From the NCBI RefSeq assembly GCF_000350225.1, contig NW_005179069.1:19012-83011 (forward strand): a DNA stretch of 64,000 nucleotides, in the 5' to 3' direction. The translations under genes were made by a program, and so were the position numbers. Below the pieces are notes generated by a model. It saw only the letters and a program-made list of their open reading frames with translations. It was not told the origin of the DNA and searched no databases. The stretch comes from Chondrus crispus. Taxonomy: Eukaryota > Rhodophyta > Florideophyceae > Gigartinales > Gigartinaceae. Positions 54,440-64,000 of this stretch are shown here, in pieces (within the stretch, counting starts at the first letter, position 1; each line of letters opens with the position of its first letter).

Positions 54440-57400
54440 CTATCTGGCAGACCCTCCCACTGCACTTGAAAGAACAATCCGTCAGGCGCTTCACCGACGT
54501 CTTTGATGAACTCGACGACTTCGTAGTGTGCTTGAGTCGTTTCAGCTAACTCCAACATACTCTTCGGGACTGGTTTTCCGAGGAGTGAGTCGCGGTATTT
54601 GAGAAGTCTCGCGCAGTGCACGCGATCAGTCTTGCCACCTTGGAGAGAAGTCACGCCATAAACGAGTGGACTGTCGATGGCGTTAATACGACAGGGGCCG
54701 TACCACTTGAATCGCAGCTTGTGACCGCGATCATTTGACCTGCGGACGAGGACAAAGTCACCAACTTCGAAGGCCGGAGAGACAATATTCGTGGCCTTGT
54801 TATGCGCAGAGATAGCTCGCTCTCGACGCAGCGCTACGGATTTCTCAACATCTTTGTAGACTAGCTCAAGGTTGGCTTGAAGTTCACGTATTGAGATGGC
54901 TTGGGCGGCTCGCGCATGATTAAGCGTTTTAGCTTTGGTAACCTTCGGGTCTGTCGGGAGGATACGCAGGACTGAGCGGTTCGGAGTGATGCCAGTCATT
55001 ACTTTTAGGGGGCTCAAAGCGATTACGTCTGGACGCCTGCTAAGGCGGTCGAGGCTGGATTCGTTGAGTGGGGATGCAATGGCGGGAATAACTGAAATCC
55101 ATTCTTGAGGTGCAAGGGCAAGTTCGGCAATCATGGCTCACGTAGCGGAGAGTACTGAGCGCATTAGCGATTCCACAGTTCCGTTCGCCCAGGGGGAATA
55201 CGGGACCGAAAAGTTGTGCCGTATGCGATGTGTTGCAGCCAGTTTAGCCATAACTTCATTTTTGAAGTGGGAACCTTGGTCAGAAACCCATATGTTTGGA
55301 GTGGTGAAGACGCGGTTCCAGCGGGCGAGAACTTCTGCAGTATGTCCAAAGTCGGCGGAGCTAGAGGGTTCGAGCCAACAGTAGCCACTGAGGTCGTCTT
55401 TCACCACCAAGACGTACTCTCGATCATCATCGCCATCACCGAGAAAGAGGTAGTCGAAATGTAAAACTTCGCTCGGCTTTGTGGCATGGAGAGTTGTGGA
55501 CAACGGGCGTGGGACCTTGTTGCCACTTTTTGCCAACACACATAACAGGCATGCAGAGACGAAAGTGCGAACATCGTCGCGGATGTCTGTCCATGCGAAG
55601 CGTTCGCGAAGGGCATGCCAGGTCGAGTCGGAACCTCTGTGTCCAGCAGAGCCGGCATGGGCGATGGTGATGAGACGGAGTTTCAGTTCGGTGCAGTCGT
55701 CCGGGATCCAGGCACCCCCCTGGATACATATGAGTCCGGAATCCTCGGTGGTGGCGGGCTTCGGCGTAGAGTTCTTGTGCTCCTGTTGTGACTTCTTGAC
55801 TTCTTCTTCGGAAGGCCATTCGAACTCAGGTGATTCGGGTGGTACTGTGACGCCGTTGAATGGAAGCGTGGCAGTGACTCGGCGCAGGGCAGGCGATTTC
55901 CGATAGCCACGCATCCAGCGGGTCATAATATCAGGCCAGATGTTTGAATCTCCTGGGACGTGCTCGATTCGGTAGTTAACGCCACTTAGGAAGAGGGCCC
56001 AACGAATTACTTTCAGTACTTTGTGTCGACCGAGAGACGGTTCCATAGCGATAGGATTGAAAGTGAAGAGCAGGTTACGATGGTCGGTAAAAACACGAGT
56101 AGTAGAATCGCATGCCAACATATAATCCAGCTTTCGAAAAGCTTGAACAACTGCGAAAGCCTCGCGCTCATATGTAGACCAGTGCTCCTCGCGTTCTGAG
56201 AAAGTACCACTGAGGAATGCGAGAGGCTCATACTTCTGTTCGATGGACGGCTTGGAGAGGACGGAGGGGTCACATTGTGTGGCGCAGATGGCCCAGTGCT
56301 TGTTGGAGGCGTCAGTGTGCACGCAAAGGGTCTTGTCATGGTCGCGATGCCAGAGTCAGGTTGCTTCCTGAATCTGGCCTTGCAAATCTTTGAAAGCTTG
56401 TTCATGCTTGTCTCCCCATCCAATTTCAGGAAGGGGAATCTTGGTGATACACTTCTTCTTGCGACTTCCACCAGCTTTTTCGTATGCTGCTTCGAGGATT
56501 TCACGTAGTGTACCAGCACGTTCGGCGAAACGCGGTATGCATGTAAACTTCCAGCTGACGCCATGGACGTATTCACAGAGTTCACCCGCAGTCCGTGAAA
56601 GGTCCCAGTTCTGCAGTCCGGAGATATTTTTCGGGTTGAGCCGGATGCCCTCTGCGTCAATAATGCGACCGCACCAAAATGCCTCGGTGCTGTAGAAATC
56701 GGATTTTGGTAGCGAGACAACAAGTCGTCGTTTGCGACAGATTGTGAAGAACTTGCGAAAGATATCCAGCAGATGACGTTCGCTCTTGGCGAATATCATG
56801 AAGTCGTCAATCCATGCCTTGAAGTTATCTCGTAGCTCATGAAAGCACTCGGCGACCTTTTCCTGGAAATTCGCAGCGGAGTTAGTGCCACCTTGTGTAG
56901 TCCGCGTAGGCATAACAACACCTTCCGGGGTCATGAACGCGAATAGTGGTTGGCTTTCAGGGTGAAGTGGGGCTTGCCAATACCCACTGCAGAAGTCGAT
57001 TGACGCAAATGCTTTCGCACCTCGTGCGTCGGCGAGTTCGGTCTCAATGTTCGGCATTGGCCAAAACGTTTGAAGGGTTGCGCTGTTGACAGGGCGATAA
57101 TCAACTGTCAGACGGTACATGGCAGGAGGACGCTTCGGAACAATGAGCGGAGCAGATACCCATTCGGGGGACGTCACCTTATTGACGAAGCCAAGTTTGA
57201 GGAGTTGATTCACATAGCGCGTCATAAACTCCTTCTTGGGAAGTGGATAGCGATGCTGTTTACAGCGCACAGGTGCGCAATCCGGTTTCAAGTTGACTTT
57301 GAGCGGTGTTATGTCCGCGGGTTCGCCCGCGTCGAGCTTGGTCTTGATGTTATCGCCAAACTCGAGAAGTAGGCCCTTGAGTTGTTTGAGCCCGATATCG

Positions 57401-58408
57401 GACATGCCATGCTTTTTTGCTTCTTCAATCTTCGTATCTACCATGTTGCTCTTGGAAGTAGGGTTTTCTGGTCCGAGATCCAGCCAACCATCGTCGTCAT
57501 CCAAGTCGGCGTCATCGCCACCTCCGTCTGAATGGTAAACGCCTTCGAGAATTCGTGCGACTTTTCCTTGCGGGGTAGGCTCCGCCGTGAGCAGTTCGGA
57601 TACGTCAATGACTCCGGAATATTTTTCCGCAGCGGCGGCTAGTATGTCGCGCGTGTTCAGACCGAGAGCCTCTAGGACAGGTCGCCCGAGTAATGGTTCG
57701 CCAACGATCTGGTCAGTAACAAGCCAACGAACGCCGCGGAGGGTAAGGGCGGATCCGTGTCGAATATGTCGTTCGGTGTCGATGGTCATCACCTTTGTGC
57801 ACTTCAAAAAGGCGGGGTTGCCGTTCGGAAGGCTTGCGGCCATTTCAAATTCGCGGGTTCGAATGAGATCCTCCACCTCGTGGTCAACGTCGGCTCTTTT
57901 GAGGGCTTTCAGGACGGCGGTGTCGAGTATGTTATCGTCGGCGCAATTGTCGGCGCAAATCGTAGTGCGGTAGGAACCGCTAAACGTGGCAGTGAAGACG
58001 ACGCTTTTCTTCTCATCTTCGAATCGATCTGTCGGTCTCTTGGCAGAACCATCCTTGCTGCTTCGGTGGAGTTCGAAAAGTCGGTCCTTCTCATCTTTCG
58101 GACATCCTCTGCAGTCTTTGAGGTAATGCCGGAGTCCTTTCTTTTGGTGTTCTTCCCACAGACAAAGCGGCTTCTCCTTTTTATTGGCGTCAGGTTTGGC
58201 GGCGGCAAGAGTGCTCGAGGTCGGATCACCGTCCTTAGAAGACGTTCCTCTTGGCTTGTTCGATGTCTTCTTCGGCGGATCTTTGGTTTCGGTTGAATAC
58301 GCTTGGCAGTTCACGCCTTCTCGCGACAGCACCTTGATGAATTTTTTGATGTTCTTTTCCAGGTCCCCGTTGTATGAAATGCGCTTGCGCATCTCGCGCT
58401 TGAGGGGG
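54440..58408 (-). pseudogene. pol: pol of gypsy C (oomycete/algal type), 3'-truncated
   Basis: Read on the minus strand. A Cys/His cluster (CLWEEHQKKGLRHYLKDC) ends Gag. A protease-like ICADNCADDNIL, RT with AWIDDFMIF near 56800, RNase H (HTDASNKHWA, YEREAFAVVQAF), an integrase zinc domain (CLLC) and core (SDQGSHFKNEV) follow. The last part has a linker and a chromodomain-like FFQVQWEGLPDSR, after which the sequence is foreign. In-frame TGA codons lie at 56356-56358, between RT and RNase H, and at 55138-55140, in integrase. The RT and MTRWMRGYRKSP-type blocks resemble gypsy elements known from oomycetes. Confidence 0.85.
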
Positions 58409-59033
58409 GCGGAGAAACACGATTGAGCAGGAGCGAGATGGTTTTTTTCGGGTTAACTTCCCGAAAATCACCGCAACCTACGCCTTCGAGACTTTCAAAG
58501 AAGTCGGCGCAGAAGTGTGTAATTCGAGCGTCGGCATCCGCAATGTGCGGGGACATTGCGAAGCTTTCGAGTGCCTTTTCGATAATCGCGGGGCCCGGGT
58601 CGGCTCCAGTTGCGTGTTTGACAAGCGAAGTGATGTAGGCCTTAATGTGCTCATCCGTAACTTCGGCAGCACGGTCAATTCCATCAGCTATATGATCAAA
58701 CTTTCCCATAAAGAAGAGGTTCTTGAGTAAAGAGCGATCTATGCTCGCGTTGTATGATAGAACAGATAGAGAAGGCAGCTCAGATTGCTTGGCAGCAATT
58801 TCGAGCTCATAGCGTTCGCGTTCTTTCAGAAAGCGAGCAACTTAGACGGGGTCCACGCTGCGCAAAATGAGCGCGGAAATCGGTGTGAAGAGAGAGATGG
58901 CTCGAGTGGGAGCGAAACCATCATCACTGTTGTTTGAATTACCTGTCATTGCAGCGTGAATTCGCGGTAGGGTATGCTCAGTTAGTGGGGCATGAAGCGG
59001 AGAGCCTGTACGCTGTATTCGGCGCGTGTTCAT
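58404..59033 (-). pseudogene. gag: gag of gypsy C, interrupted
   Basis: The minus-strand frame includes MTGNSNNSDDGFAPTRAISL and, after a TAA at 58842-58844, VARFLKERERYELEIAAKQS and MGKFDHIADGIDRAAEV. At a run of six C (plus-strand G6, 58404-58409) the frame must shift to join REMRKRISYNGDLEKNIKKF of the following ORF. A one-base slip in the run explains this. No LTR is recognised upstream. Confidence 0.7.
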
Positions 59034-59460
59034 CCGCGGTAAGAATCACTTTAGAAATTTCTGTGGCCAGTAACGTCGTGATCAGGCTTTCGGCGCTTCG
59101 GAAGGGAGCCCAGGTGGGCGAGGATTCGGATGGGGCGATCAACCGAGATCGGGACGGAGTCGGAAGGTGAAGGGGAGTTGAGAATGGCGGTCCCGATTGT
59201 AGAGAGGGGGAGGCAGGCGAAGGCAAGAGGTTTTTCTGTGTTGTTCCTTGCCCCTTTCTTTACTCTAGATGGGTTTGATGCTATGCTTAAATGCAGTGGA
59301 GTTCGAGCCAGGGGTTTCGAAGAGAGACAGGAAGGTGCGAAGCGAAAAAACCTAAGTGGGGAAAAACAGGTGAAGCGCGAATACGAAACGAAACTACTGT
59401 CTTGCATCGTACTTGCAGAAAGCGACGGCGAGCTACATACGTCATTTCTCAGAAAGTGAA
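59034..59460. other. 5' region of gypsy C and spacer, no gene recognised
   Basis: Open frames on both strands lack motifs. The LTR of gypsy C should lie here if retained, but without a second copy I cannot delimit it. Confidence 0.35.
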
Positions 59461-59473
59461 GGCCACCGGATAG

Positions 59474-59482
59474 CTTATAAAG
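59474..59482 (+). promoter_or_regulatory. Possible TATA box of the cysteine-rich peptide gene
   Basis: CTTATAAAG lies 108 bp before the ATG, leaving room for a start site about 30 bp downstream and a leader of roughly 80 nt. Confidence 0.5.
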
Positions 59483-59589
59483 CCTACTTGTTTCGGCTGA
59501 GAGGCGCACTTCGATCGGTACCACACTTCTCGCACAACCATCAGATACTCAAGGCGCAACTCTTCAGCACACTTCAAGAAAACCGGAAA

Positions 59590-59784
59590 ATGTCTCGTAA
59601 TATCCTCTTCGCTTTCATCGTGATGATTCTTACCGCCACCATGGCACAAGCCGTTGCTAATCCATGCCCTTGTACATGCACCAACAACTTCCGTGCTGCA
59701 GCTGAATGCCACAAGTGGACTCACTGCAAGCTTTACGACTGCTGGCTGGGCACTGAGCATGGTAGCTGCTGCTGTCACCCGTAG
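59590..59784 (+). CDS. Secreted cysteine-rich peptide precursor (64 residues)
   Basis: It starts MSRNILFAFIVMILTATMAQ, a clear signal peptide with a likely cut after AQA. The mature part is about 43 residues with nine cysteines: three in PCPCTC, three spaced singly (ECHKW, HCKLY, DCW) and a terminal CCC before HP. It would be exported and held by disulphides; the odd count implies a free cysteine, a dimer bond or a bound metal. I match it to no named family. Small secreted cysteine-rich peptides serve in defence, signalling or metal binding, and the sequence does not choose among these. The compact gene has a TATA-like box and an AATAAA, so it looks like a complete cellular gene among dead transposons. 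Confidence 0.72.
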   Translation: MSRNILFAFIVMILTATMAQAVANPCPCTCTNNFRAAAECHKWTHCKLYDCWLGTEHGSCCCHP

Positions 59785-59894
59785 ACTTCCACGCTCAAGA
59801 GTGATCTTGCTCCGCGTCCTATTTTGCCGAAAATGGTGAAGGCTACTTCAAGTGACAAGGAAAAGAAGACCATACAGATTACGTAGTTCTCTGA

Positions 59895-59900
59895 AATAAA
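59895..59900 (+). terminator. Possible polyadenylation signal
   Basis: AATAAA lies 110 bases after the stop codon of the cysteine-rich peptide gene, within AT-rich sequence. Confidence 0.5.
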
Positions 59901-61026
59901 AATCCAGCTCAAGTTGCTGGCTGCATAAGTTTGTGTGTGAACATCTTTTGAATTCATTTCCTCATCCGTAACGCTTTTGCTTCGATCCGCAATGACTCGC
60001 CGACTGCGATGCCAATTCCCAACACAGCTGCAAATAGTTGGACTTTTGAACATGCACCCTATCACGTTATCCCGTTGAGAGTCTAGAATACTCGTCTGTT
60101 TTAAGCGGATTCTGTTTCCGAAATGGCAAACGTACGATTCGAACCTTCCCCAACAAGTTGCATGCGTTAATCCTCCCCTGGAATCTCTAGCCTCTTGAGG
60201 CTAATTCGTTCTCCCTCCGTTTTCGTTTGAGTCGCATTTGTAATTATGCTCGCGCCAGAGGTACCGGCGCACCAAAACTCCTAGTGTATTATTCGAAACA
60301 CGGGTTGAAACTCGAAAGTGCGATGGCATTCAACTGCAACGGAAAGACGTTTCATGCTCTCCTGCAACTTATAGCGGTACAAGAAGTGAAGAACGTCACC
60401 ATCTATGAAAGGACCTTCACAATCCTGCTAGGATTTCAGTGCGTTCTCAAACGGATGATGGCGAGGGCATTACACAGTAAAAGGTGTGACGTGCACCACT
60501 CGCCCCAGGGCGTGGTCCTTTCCTGGTTTCTCCCGCGGCATCTCTGCATTTCATACCTGTCCATCCCCATCTCTGCTATGGGTTCTGTTTGCTCTTCCTC
60601 CAGTAGTCATTATATATCCGCTTTCTACTCACGAAAGAATTGCCAGAATACAAATAGATAGAGAGGAGGGTGACGCAGTCACAGAAGTTGGCACTTACTT
60701 TCGCGACCCATCGACCACCTCTCACTACCTCTTCCTCCACTAACTACCGACAGACGCTCGACGCTATTTGCAACTCACGTCAGTGCGTACCTTACTGTGC
60801 TACTTCCGGCCCTGGGTTATCAGCTTGTATGTATCGAGGCATCTCATGCTCGTAATGAGCGAACGTATGAGCCTGCAACAGCCTCACCAGGGTGCGGAAG
60901 GGCCCACATGACGGGTGCTCAGAACGGGGCTATCGCGGGTAAATGATGGAGGAAGAGGCGAGCGGGAGGGGAGGATGTCGCAAACTTGTGGGGAGGGGGG
61001 AGGGTCTAAGTGAGATTTTGTGCTGA
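59901..61026. other. No recognisable gene
   Basis: The longest frame (plus, 60227-60661, TTG start) has no motif and I do not call it. No RNA gene or repeat stands out. Confidence 0.45.
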
Positions 61027-61320
61027 TTATAAATGCCACAGCACAACTGCAGCCAGTGTCTGGGAGCAATCTGCTCCCACGCACTGTAATTTGTCCTCCC
61101 TGTGCCAATGGAATCCCAACTGCTGCATAAAATCATTGCGATCTCCAAGCAAAACTGTAAACCTTGGACAAGTGTTGACGGATGGAGAGTCTCCATCCGT
61201 CATCACGTGTCCAAGATTGCGCACAATGTCGCCATCGTTGCATTTCTCGATTACGCTCTCGTACAACTCCAAAGCATGAGCCATGTTTCTCTCGACTCCC
61301 TCTGTGACCTTCTCCAACAC
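61027..61320 (-). pseudogene. Sel1-like repeat fragment
   Basis: The frame reads EGVERNMAHALELYESVIEK, then CNDGDIVRNLGHVMTDG, which fits one Sel1/TPR-like repeat (ALxLYExAIEx...GDxxxxxNLGxxx.G). The following residues are degenerate. Sel1 proteins are scaffold solenoids. This is a short relic lying directly behind the aminotransferase relic on the same strand. Confidence 0.5.
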
Positions 61321-61343
61321 CCTAGTGGATCAGACCAGCAGGT

Positions 61344-61570
61344 ATACATGACCAGGTCAAATCAAATTCATCACATCTTCAGTACCAAGTATTGCCGAAA
61401 CGGGAAATACCCCACCACTCAACGCTTTTCCCAAGACGACTATGTCAGTTCACGTTGTCATGGTGGCAACAAAGAAGTCGGCCTGTCCGGCCAAGCCCTG
61501 CCTGTATCTCATCTACGATGAGCAGGATGCGGTTTTTCTCGCATTGAAACTTCGCTCTCATTAGAGGAAA
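61344..61570 (-). pseudogene. Ornithine aminotransferase fragment
   Basis: The minus strand gives RAKFQCEKNRILLIVDEIQA and GLGRTGRLLCCHHDNV, then after a small deletion in the next frame DIVVLGKALSGGVFPVSAIL and GTEDVMNL. These are the cofactor-binding Asp region and the catalytic lysine (LGKALSGG) of ornithine aminotransferase, a PLP enzyme of arginine/proline metabolism. About 70 codons survive, with one frameshift near 61445; sequence after VMNL does not fit. It is a relic, or less likely one exon of a broken gene. Confidence 0.75.
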
Positions 61571-61841
61571 TACCGGACCCAGACTGCGCATTCACAAAAG
61601 TGGAATCCATGATGCTGCCTTCCGATTTCGCAATTGACGAGCATGGGACGTTGCGGCACAATGCGGCTACTAGTGCAATGTGGACTGAAGCAGATGCGGC
61701 GGATATTTCGTATACATCGCCGCTTCCGATCCGTCTGATGATCTTTTTACATACGCATTGGTCTGTTGCGTCGTGGTCGAGCAGGAGGCATGCATTCGGA
61801 AATGCAGCTAGAAATTCGTCAACTTTGCCTTTGCAGCTCTG

Positions 61842-62228
61842 TTGCCATTCTCGCCGCTGCTACCGCTGTATCTCGCTGTTGTCGTGCTATCTCCAATCTC
61901 GCCGCTTCTACCGCTGTTTCTTGCTGCTCTCGTCGCTTCTACCGCTGGCTCGATGGACGGATGGAGAGACGAGCTGTGGGCGTGGGCGGGAAAGCACCCT
62001 GTTCCTGATCCAGATACGGACCTCTACGCCAGCTACATCAAAAGCCTAGACGTCAGCGGCCAAAAAGCGAACATTGAAGTCGATAGCGACGATTGCGGCG
62101 ATGGAGAAGGGGATAGTATAGGGACTGTGGCTGTGGCTGTGGCTGGGACTGGGACTGAGACTGGGGCCGAGGCCGTGGAAATGAGAGGCACATCGCCGCC
62201 GCGACAATTGCCGAGGAACCGGATGTAG
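61842..62228 (+). CDS. Uncharacterised ORF with low-complexity parts
   Basis: The convincing part is SMDGWRDELWAWAGKHPVPD, then DTDLYASYIKSLDVSG and an acidic stretch, about 80 residues; before it, imperfect tandem repeats (CTCGCCGCT, CTACCGCTGT) encode hydrophobic filler. A GTGGCT/GGGACT microsatellite (about 62126-62165) encodes Val-Ala/Gly-Thr repeats near the end. No family is recognised and the start is uncertain. It may be a fragment. Confidence 0.35.
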   Translation: MPFSPLLPLYLAVVVLSPISPLLPLFLAALVASTAGSMDGWRDELWAWAGKHPVPDPDTDLYASYIKSLDVSGQKANIEVDSDDCGDGEGDSIGTVAVAVAGTGTETGAEAVEMRGTSPPRQLPRNRM

Positions 62229-62354
62229 TCTTTTGTCGTGCAAAAAAGGCTCTGCAAATCTCACACAAGAGAAGGAGGGTGCACTTCTGTGACTGGGACG
62301 AAGATGGGGAGACAAGCAGCGTTTTACGGGACTAGCAACGAGTTCACCCTCCTC

Positions 62355-63404
62355 TCAGAAATCAACGCCGGCTATGAAAGATGCGAGCACTAGATCCTTC
62401 CTAATCGGGAGACCTGGACCAGTGTATTCTGTCACCCATGAAACTTCCTCCCTGCGGGTACAACTAAAGTACTTGTCGTTTGAGGGCGAATAAAGCAAGC
62501 CTGTTCCTGTGTCGAACAATTGACTGCGCATCCATGGCCCCGTAAGCAAGGGCTTGGTGATTTCAAATACACCTGTCATGTCCTCTAAGCAAAGAAAGTT
62601 GACCGTGCCTCGGAACAAAAGAAAGGAAGAGCAGTAAACCGGGATAAAAGCTAAAAGGGCGTCGGCCGGAAGTCTGAGATACGTAGCAAGACTTTGAATG
62701 TCGCATTCAATGATTCCGCCAGGCTTGTCGTTGAATCCGAACATTTTGCCTCCATGCCGCTGCACAGACTGCTTTGCTTTAAGAAGACGTGAGGATATGC
62801 GCTGGAAGGCTGGAACAACTTCTCTTGAACAGGTACGGAAGAACTCACCACGAAGACGGTGCAAGACGCCAGCAGGGTAGTCTTGAACGTTGACGTCTTG
62901 TACCAAATGAGTACCGCGCATAACCCAAGCTCCTTCAAAGAAGTCATATTTCCGCATTATTTCATCATCCACGACGACGGACCAAGACTTGAGTAAGACG
63001 CCTGCTGGATCCCAAAAAGCATCCGTAGGTATTTCACGAACAGGAAGCCGAGAGATCTGGTTTCCAGGAGACGGGGAGAAATCCATCGCCCAGTACAGGA
63101 AGTGGCCATTGCAAAGTAGGGCGAGGCCGACATTGAGGCCACAATCACTTGCTCTCCAAGTGTGCGGGAAGGGAGAGGATATGTAGAGATCCCCGCCGTC
63201 GACGGCACCGGGACCTAGAAGCGGGGCGTGAGGTTTGTACTGCACGTACTTTGCGTGCGGATTGGGAGCAAGTGAGGGCGTTTGGTGACGAGGGAGGTCT
63301 CTTTCTCCGTGCTCACCTCCCAAGTACACCACATGTCCGTCGGAAAGAAGGTGTGGACTTGGGAAGTTTTGTGACGGAAAATACGTGTCGATTGGTGCTG
63401 CCAT
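62355..63404 (-). CDS. Uncharacterised 349-residue protein, intact
   Basis: The ATG (MAAPIDTYFPSQNFPSPHLL) is chosen over an upstream in-frame TTG. The frame is open to a TGA with even, protein-like composition and no intron. Visible features are GHVVYLGGEHGE near the start, several aromatic-rich strands (DLYISSPFPHTW, GHFLYWAMDFSPSP) and a tail CTRREEVSWVTEYTGPGL. No signal peptide or membrane segment is seen. The strand-rich pattern may be a beta-propeller or galactose-oxidase-like fold, but that is a guess. It is one of few undamaged non-transposon genes here. Confidence 0.6.
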   Translation of the reverse strand: MAAPIDTYFPSQNFPSPHLLSDGHVVYLGGEHGERDLPRHQTPSLAPNPHAKYVQYKPHAPLLGPGAVDGGDLYISSPFPHTWRASDCGLNVGLALLCNGHFLYWAMDFSPSPGNQISRLPVREIPTDAFWDPAGVLLKSWSVVVDDEIMRKYDFFEGAWVMRGTHLVQDVNVQDYPAGVLHRLRGEFFRTCSREVVPAFQRISSRLLKAKQSVQRHGGKMFGFNDKPGGIIECDIQSLATYLRLPADALLAFIPVYCSSFLLFRGTVNFLCLEDMTGVFEITKPLLTGPWMRSQLFDTGTGLLYSPSNDKYFSCTRREEVSWVTEYTGPGLPIRKDLVLASFIAGVDF

Positions 63405-63796
63405 TGTGCACAAGACTTATTATAGCAGCTTGGATGCGCTTTTCACGTTTGTTTGGGGCCATGGCTTTCTCAGAGGTACTCGGTGGGAGCAAGTGGTGGA
63501 CAAGTGAATATGCCGTGCAGCTGCTCAGTTTGGTGTTTCAAGGATTTACTTCACAATGAGCAGGAAAAGAAGGAGTTTACAATTTGAACTGACCGCCCAC
63601 CATGACGTAACGTGTCCTGCAAAGCCGATTTGGCAGTGGCAGATTGGTTTTTAATTTTACCCGTTGGTTTTGGCGGTATTTGATGGGGGAGTGAGGCGTT
63701 GGAGCCCAGACTGACCAGTGGCCCGCATTTTTACATATTTTTCCAATTTTTTTGCATGTCCGAACTCTTTGTCACTGTCCAAAAAGTTGGGCACCC
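63405..63796. other. No recognisable gene
   Basis: Sequence upstream of the unknown gene. A TATAATA-like run on the minus strand (about 63418-63425) is close to its ATG. Nothing else is supported. Confidence 0.4.
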
Positions 63797-63837
63797 CAGT
63801 AAAAATGCAATTTTTAGGGAAAATTGCATTTTTACTG
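63797..63837. repeat. Perfect 18-bp inverted repeat
   Basis: CAGTAAAAATGCAATTTT and its exact complement flank TAGGG. It could be a small foldback element or a transcript-end hairpin. TA follows the right arm only. Confidence 0.75.
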
Positions 63838-64000
63838 TAGAGGGAGATTTTATACTGTAGTCCGAGACTTTGAAACACGTCATTCGTAAAGATTAGGGCA
63901 GCATCCATATTCCCGCTTTGTTTCAAGCCAATGCTGCAACCACAGCCTGATTTCTCTCCGCACACCGCCCATCAAACACATGACTCACTGCTCTCAATAT

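Overview
This is eukaryotic nuclear DNA crowded with transposable elements. The recognisable cellular genes are few, intronless where intact, and much shorter than the repeats around them. The mix of chromodomain Ty3/gypsy elements, an oomycete/algal-type gypsy element, Ty1/copia, Tc1/mariner and pogo-like DNA transposons fits a TE-rich alga or oomycete. A red macroalga such as Chondrus is my best guess, but nothing in the window proves the species.

Layout. 1-2455: decayed sequence, including the 3' end of a gene that recurs at 18.2 kb. 2461-17325: chromovirus A, complete with two LTRs and the 5-bp target duplication AGTGC. 17.8-23.1 kb: an uncharacterised ORF, an intact Nudix-like/aminoglycoside-phosphotransferase-like gene with a WD40 scrap behind it, and a decayed third copy of the same gene. 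23.3-27.0 kb: a pogo-like deletion derivative abutting a larger pogo-like element; the two share one TA. 28.2-43.5 kb: another pogo-like transposon, split by chromovirus B (29198-42014, target duplication CACAC). 45.4-47.2 kb: second, nearly identical copy of the Nudix/phosphotransferase gene and its 3' flank. 47.3-48.7 kb: remnants of an MFS transporter and an M14 carboxypeptidase, and a divergent small ORF. 48.8-50.4 kb: a Tc1-like element with very long inverted repeats and an intact transposase. 50.4-50.9 kb: a second pogo derivative. 51140-51294: assembly gap. 51.3-54.4 kb: truncated copia, meeting tail to tail a truncated, inverted gypsy element (gypsy C, 54.4-59.0 kb). 59.5-59.9 kb: a complete small gene for a secreted cysteine-rich peptide. 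61-61.6 kb: Sel1-repeat and ornithine-aminotransferase relics. 62.4-63.4 kb: an intact 349-residue unknown protein.

Most notable system. Chromoviruses A and B belong to different families (different LTRs; proteins roughly three quarters identical or better), yet share the same unusual plan: gag; a -1 frameshift signal (slippery AAA-AAC, 5-nt spacer, hairpin starting on the gag stop codon); pol with a C-terminal chromodomain; and a 4-6 kb extra segment that carries a long gene on the opposite strand. That antisense gene encodes about 760 residues with a conserved core, a basic motif and a coiled coil, and I do not recognise it. In both elements the extra segment lies between two copies of a module made of the pol-end hairpin and a purine tract, as if the cassette was captured between a duplicated element end. 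Both elements carry nonsense mutations although their LTR pairs differ at only a few bases, which suggests copies mobilised in trans.
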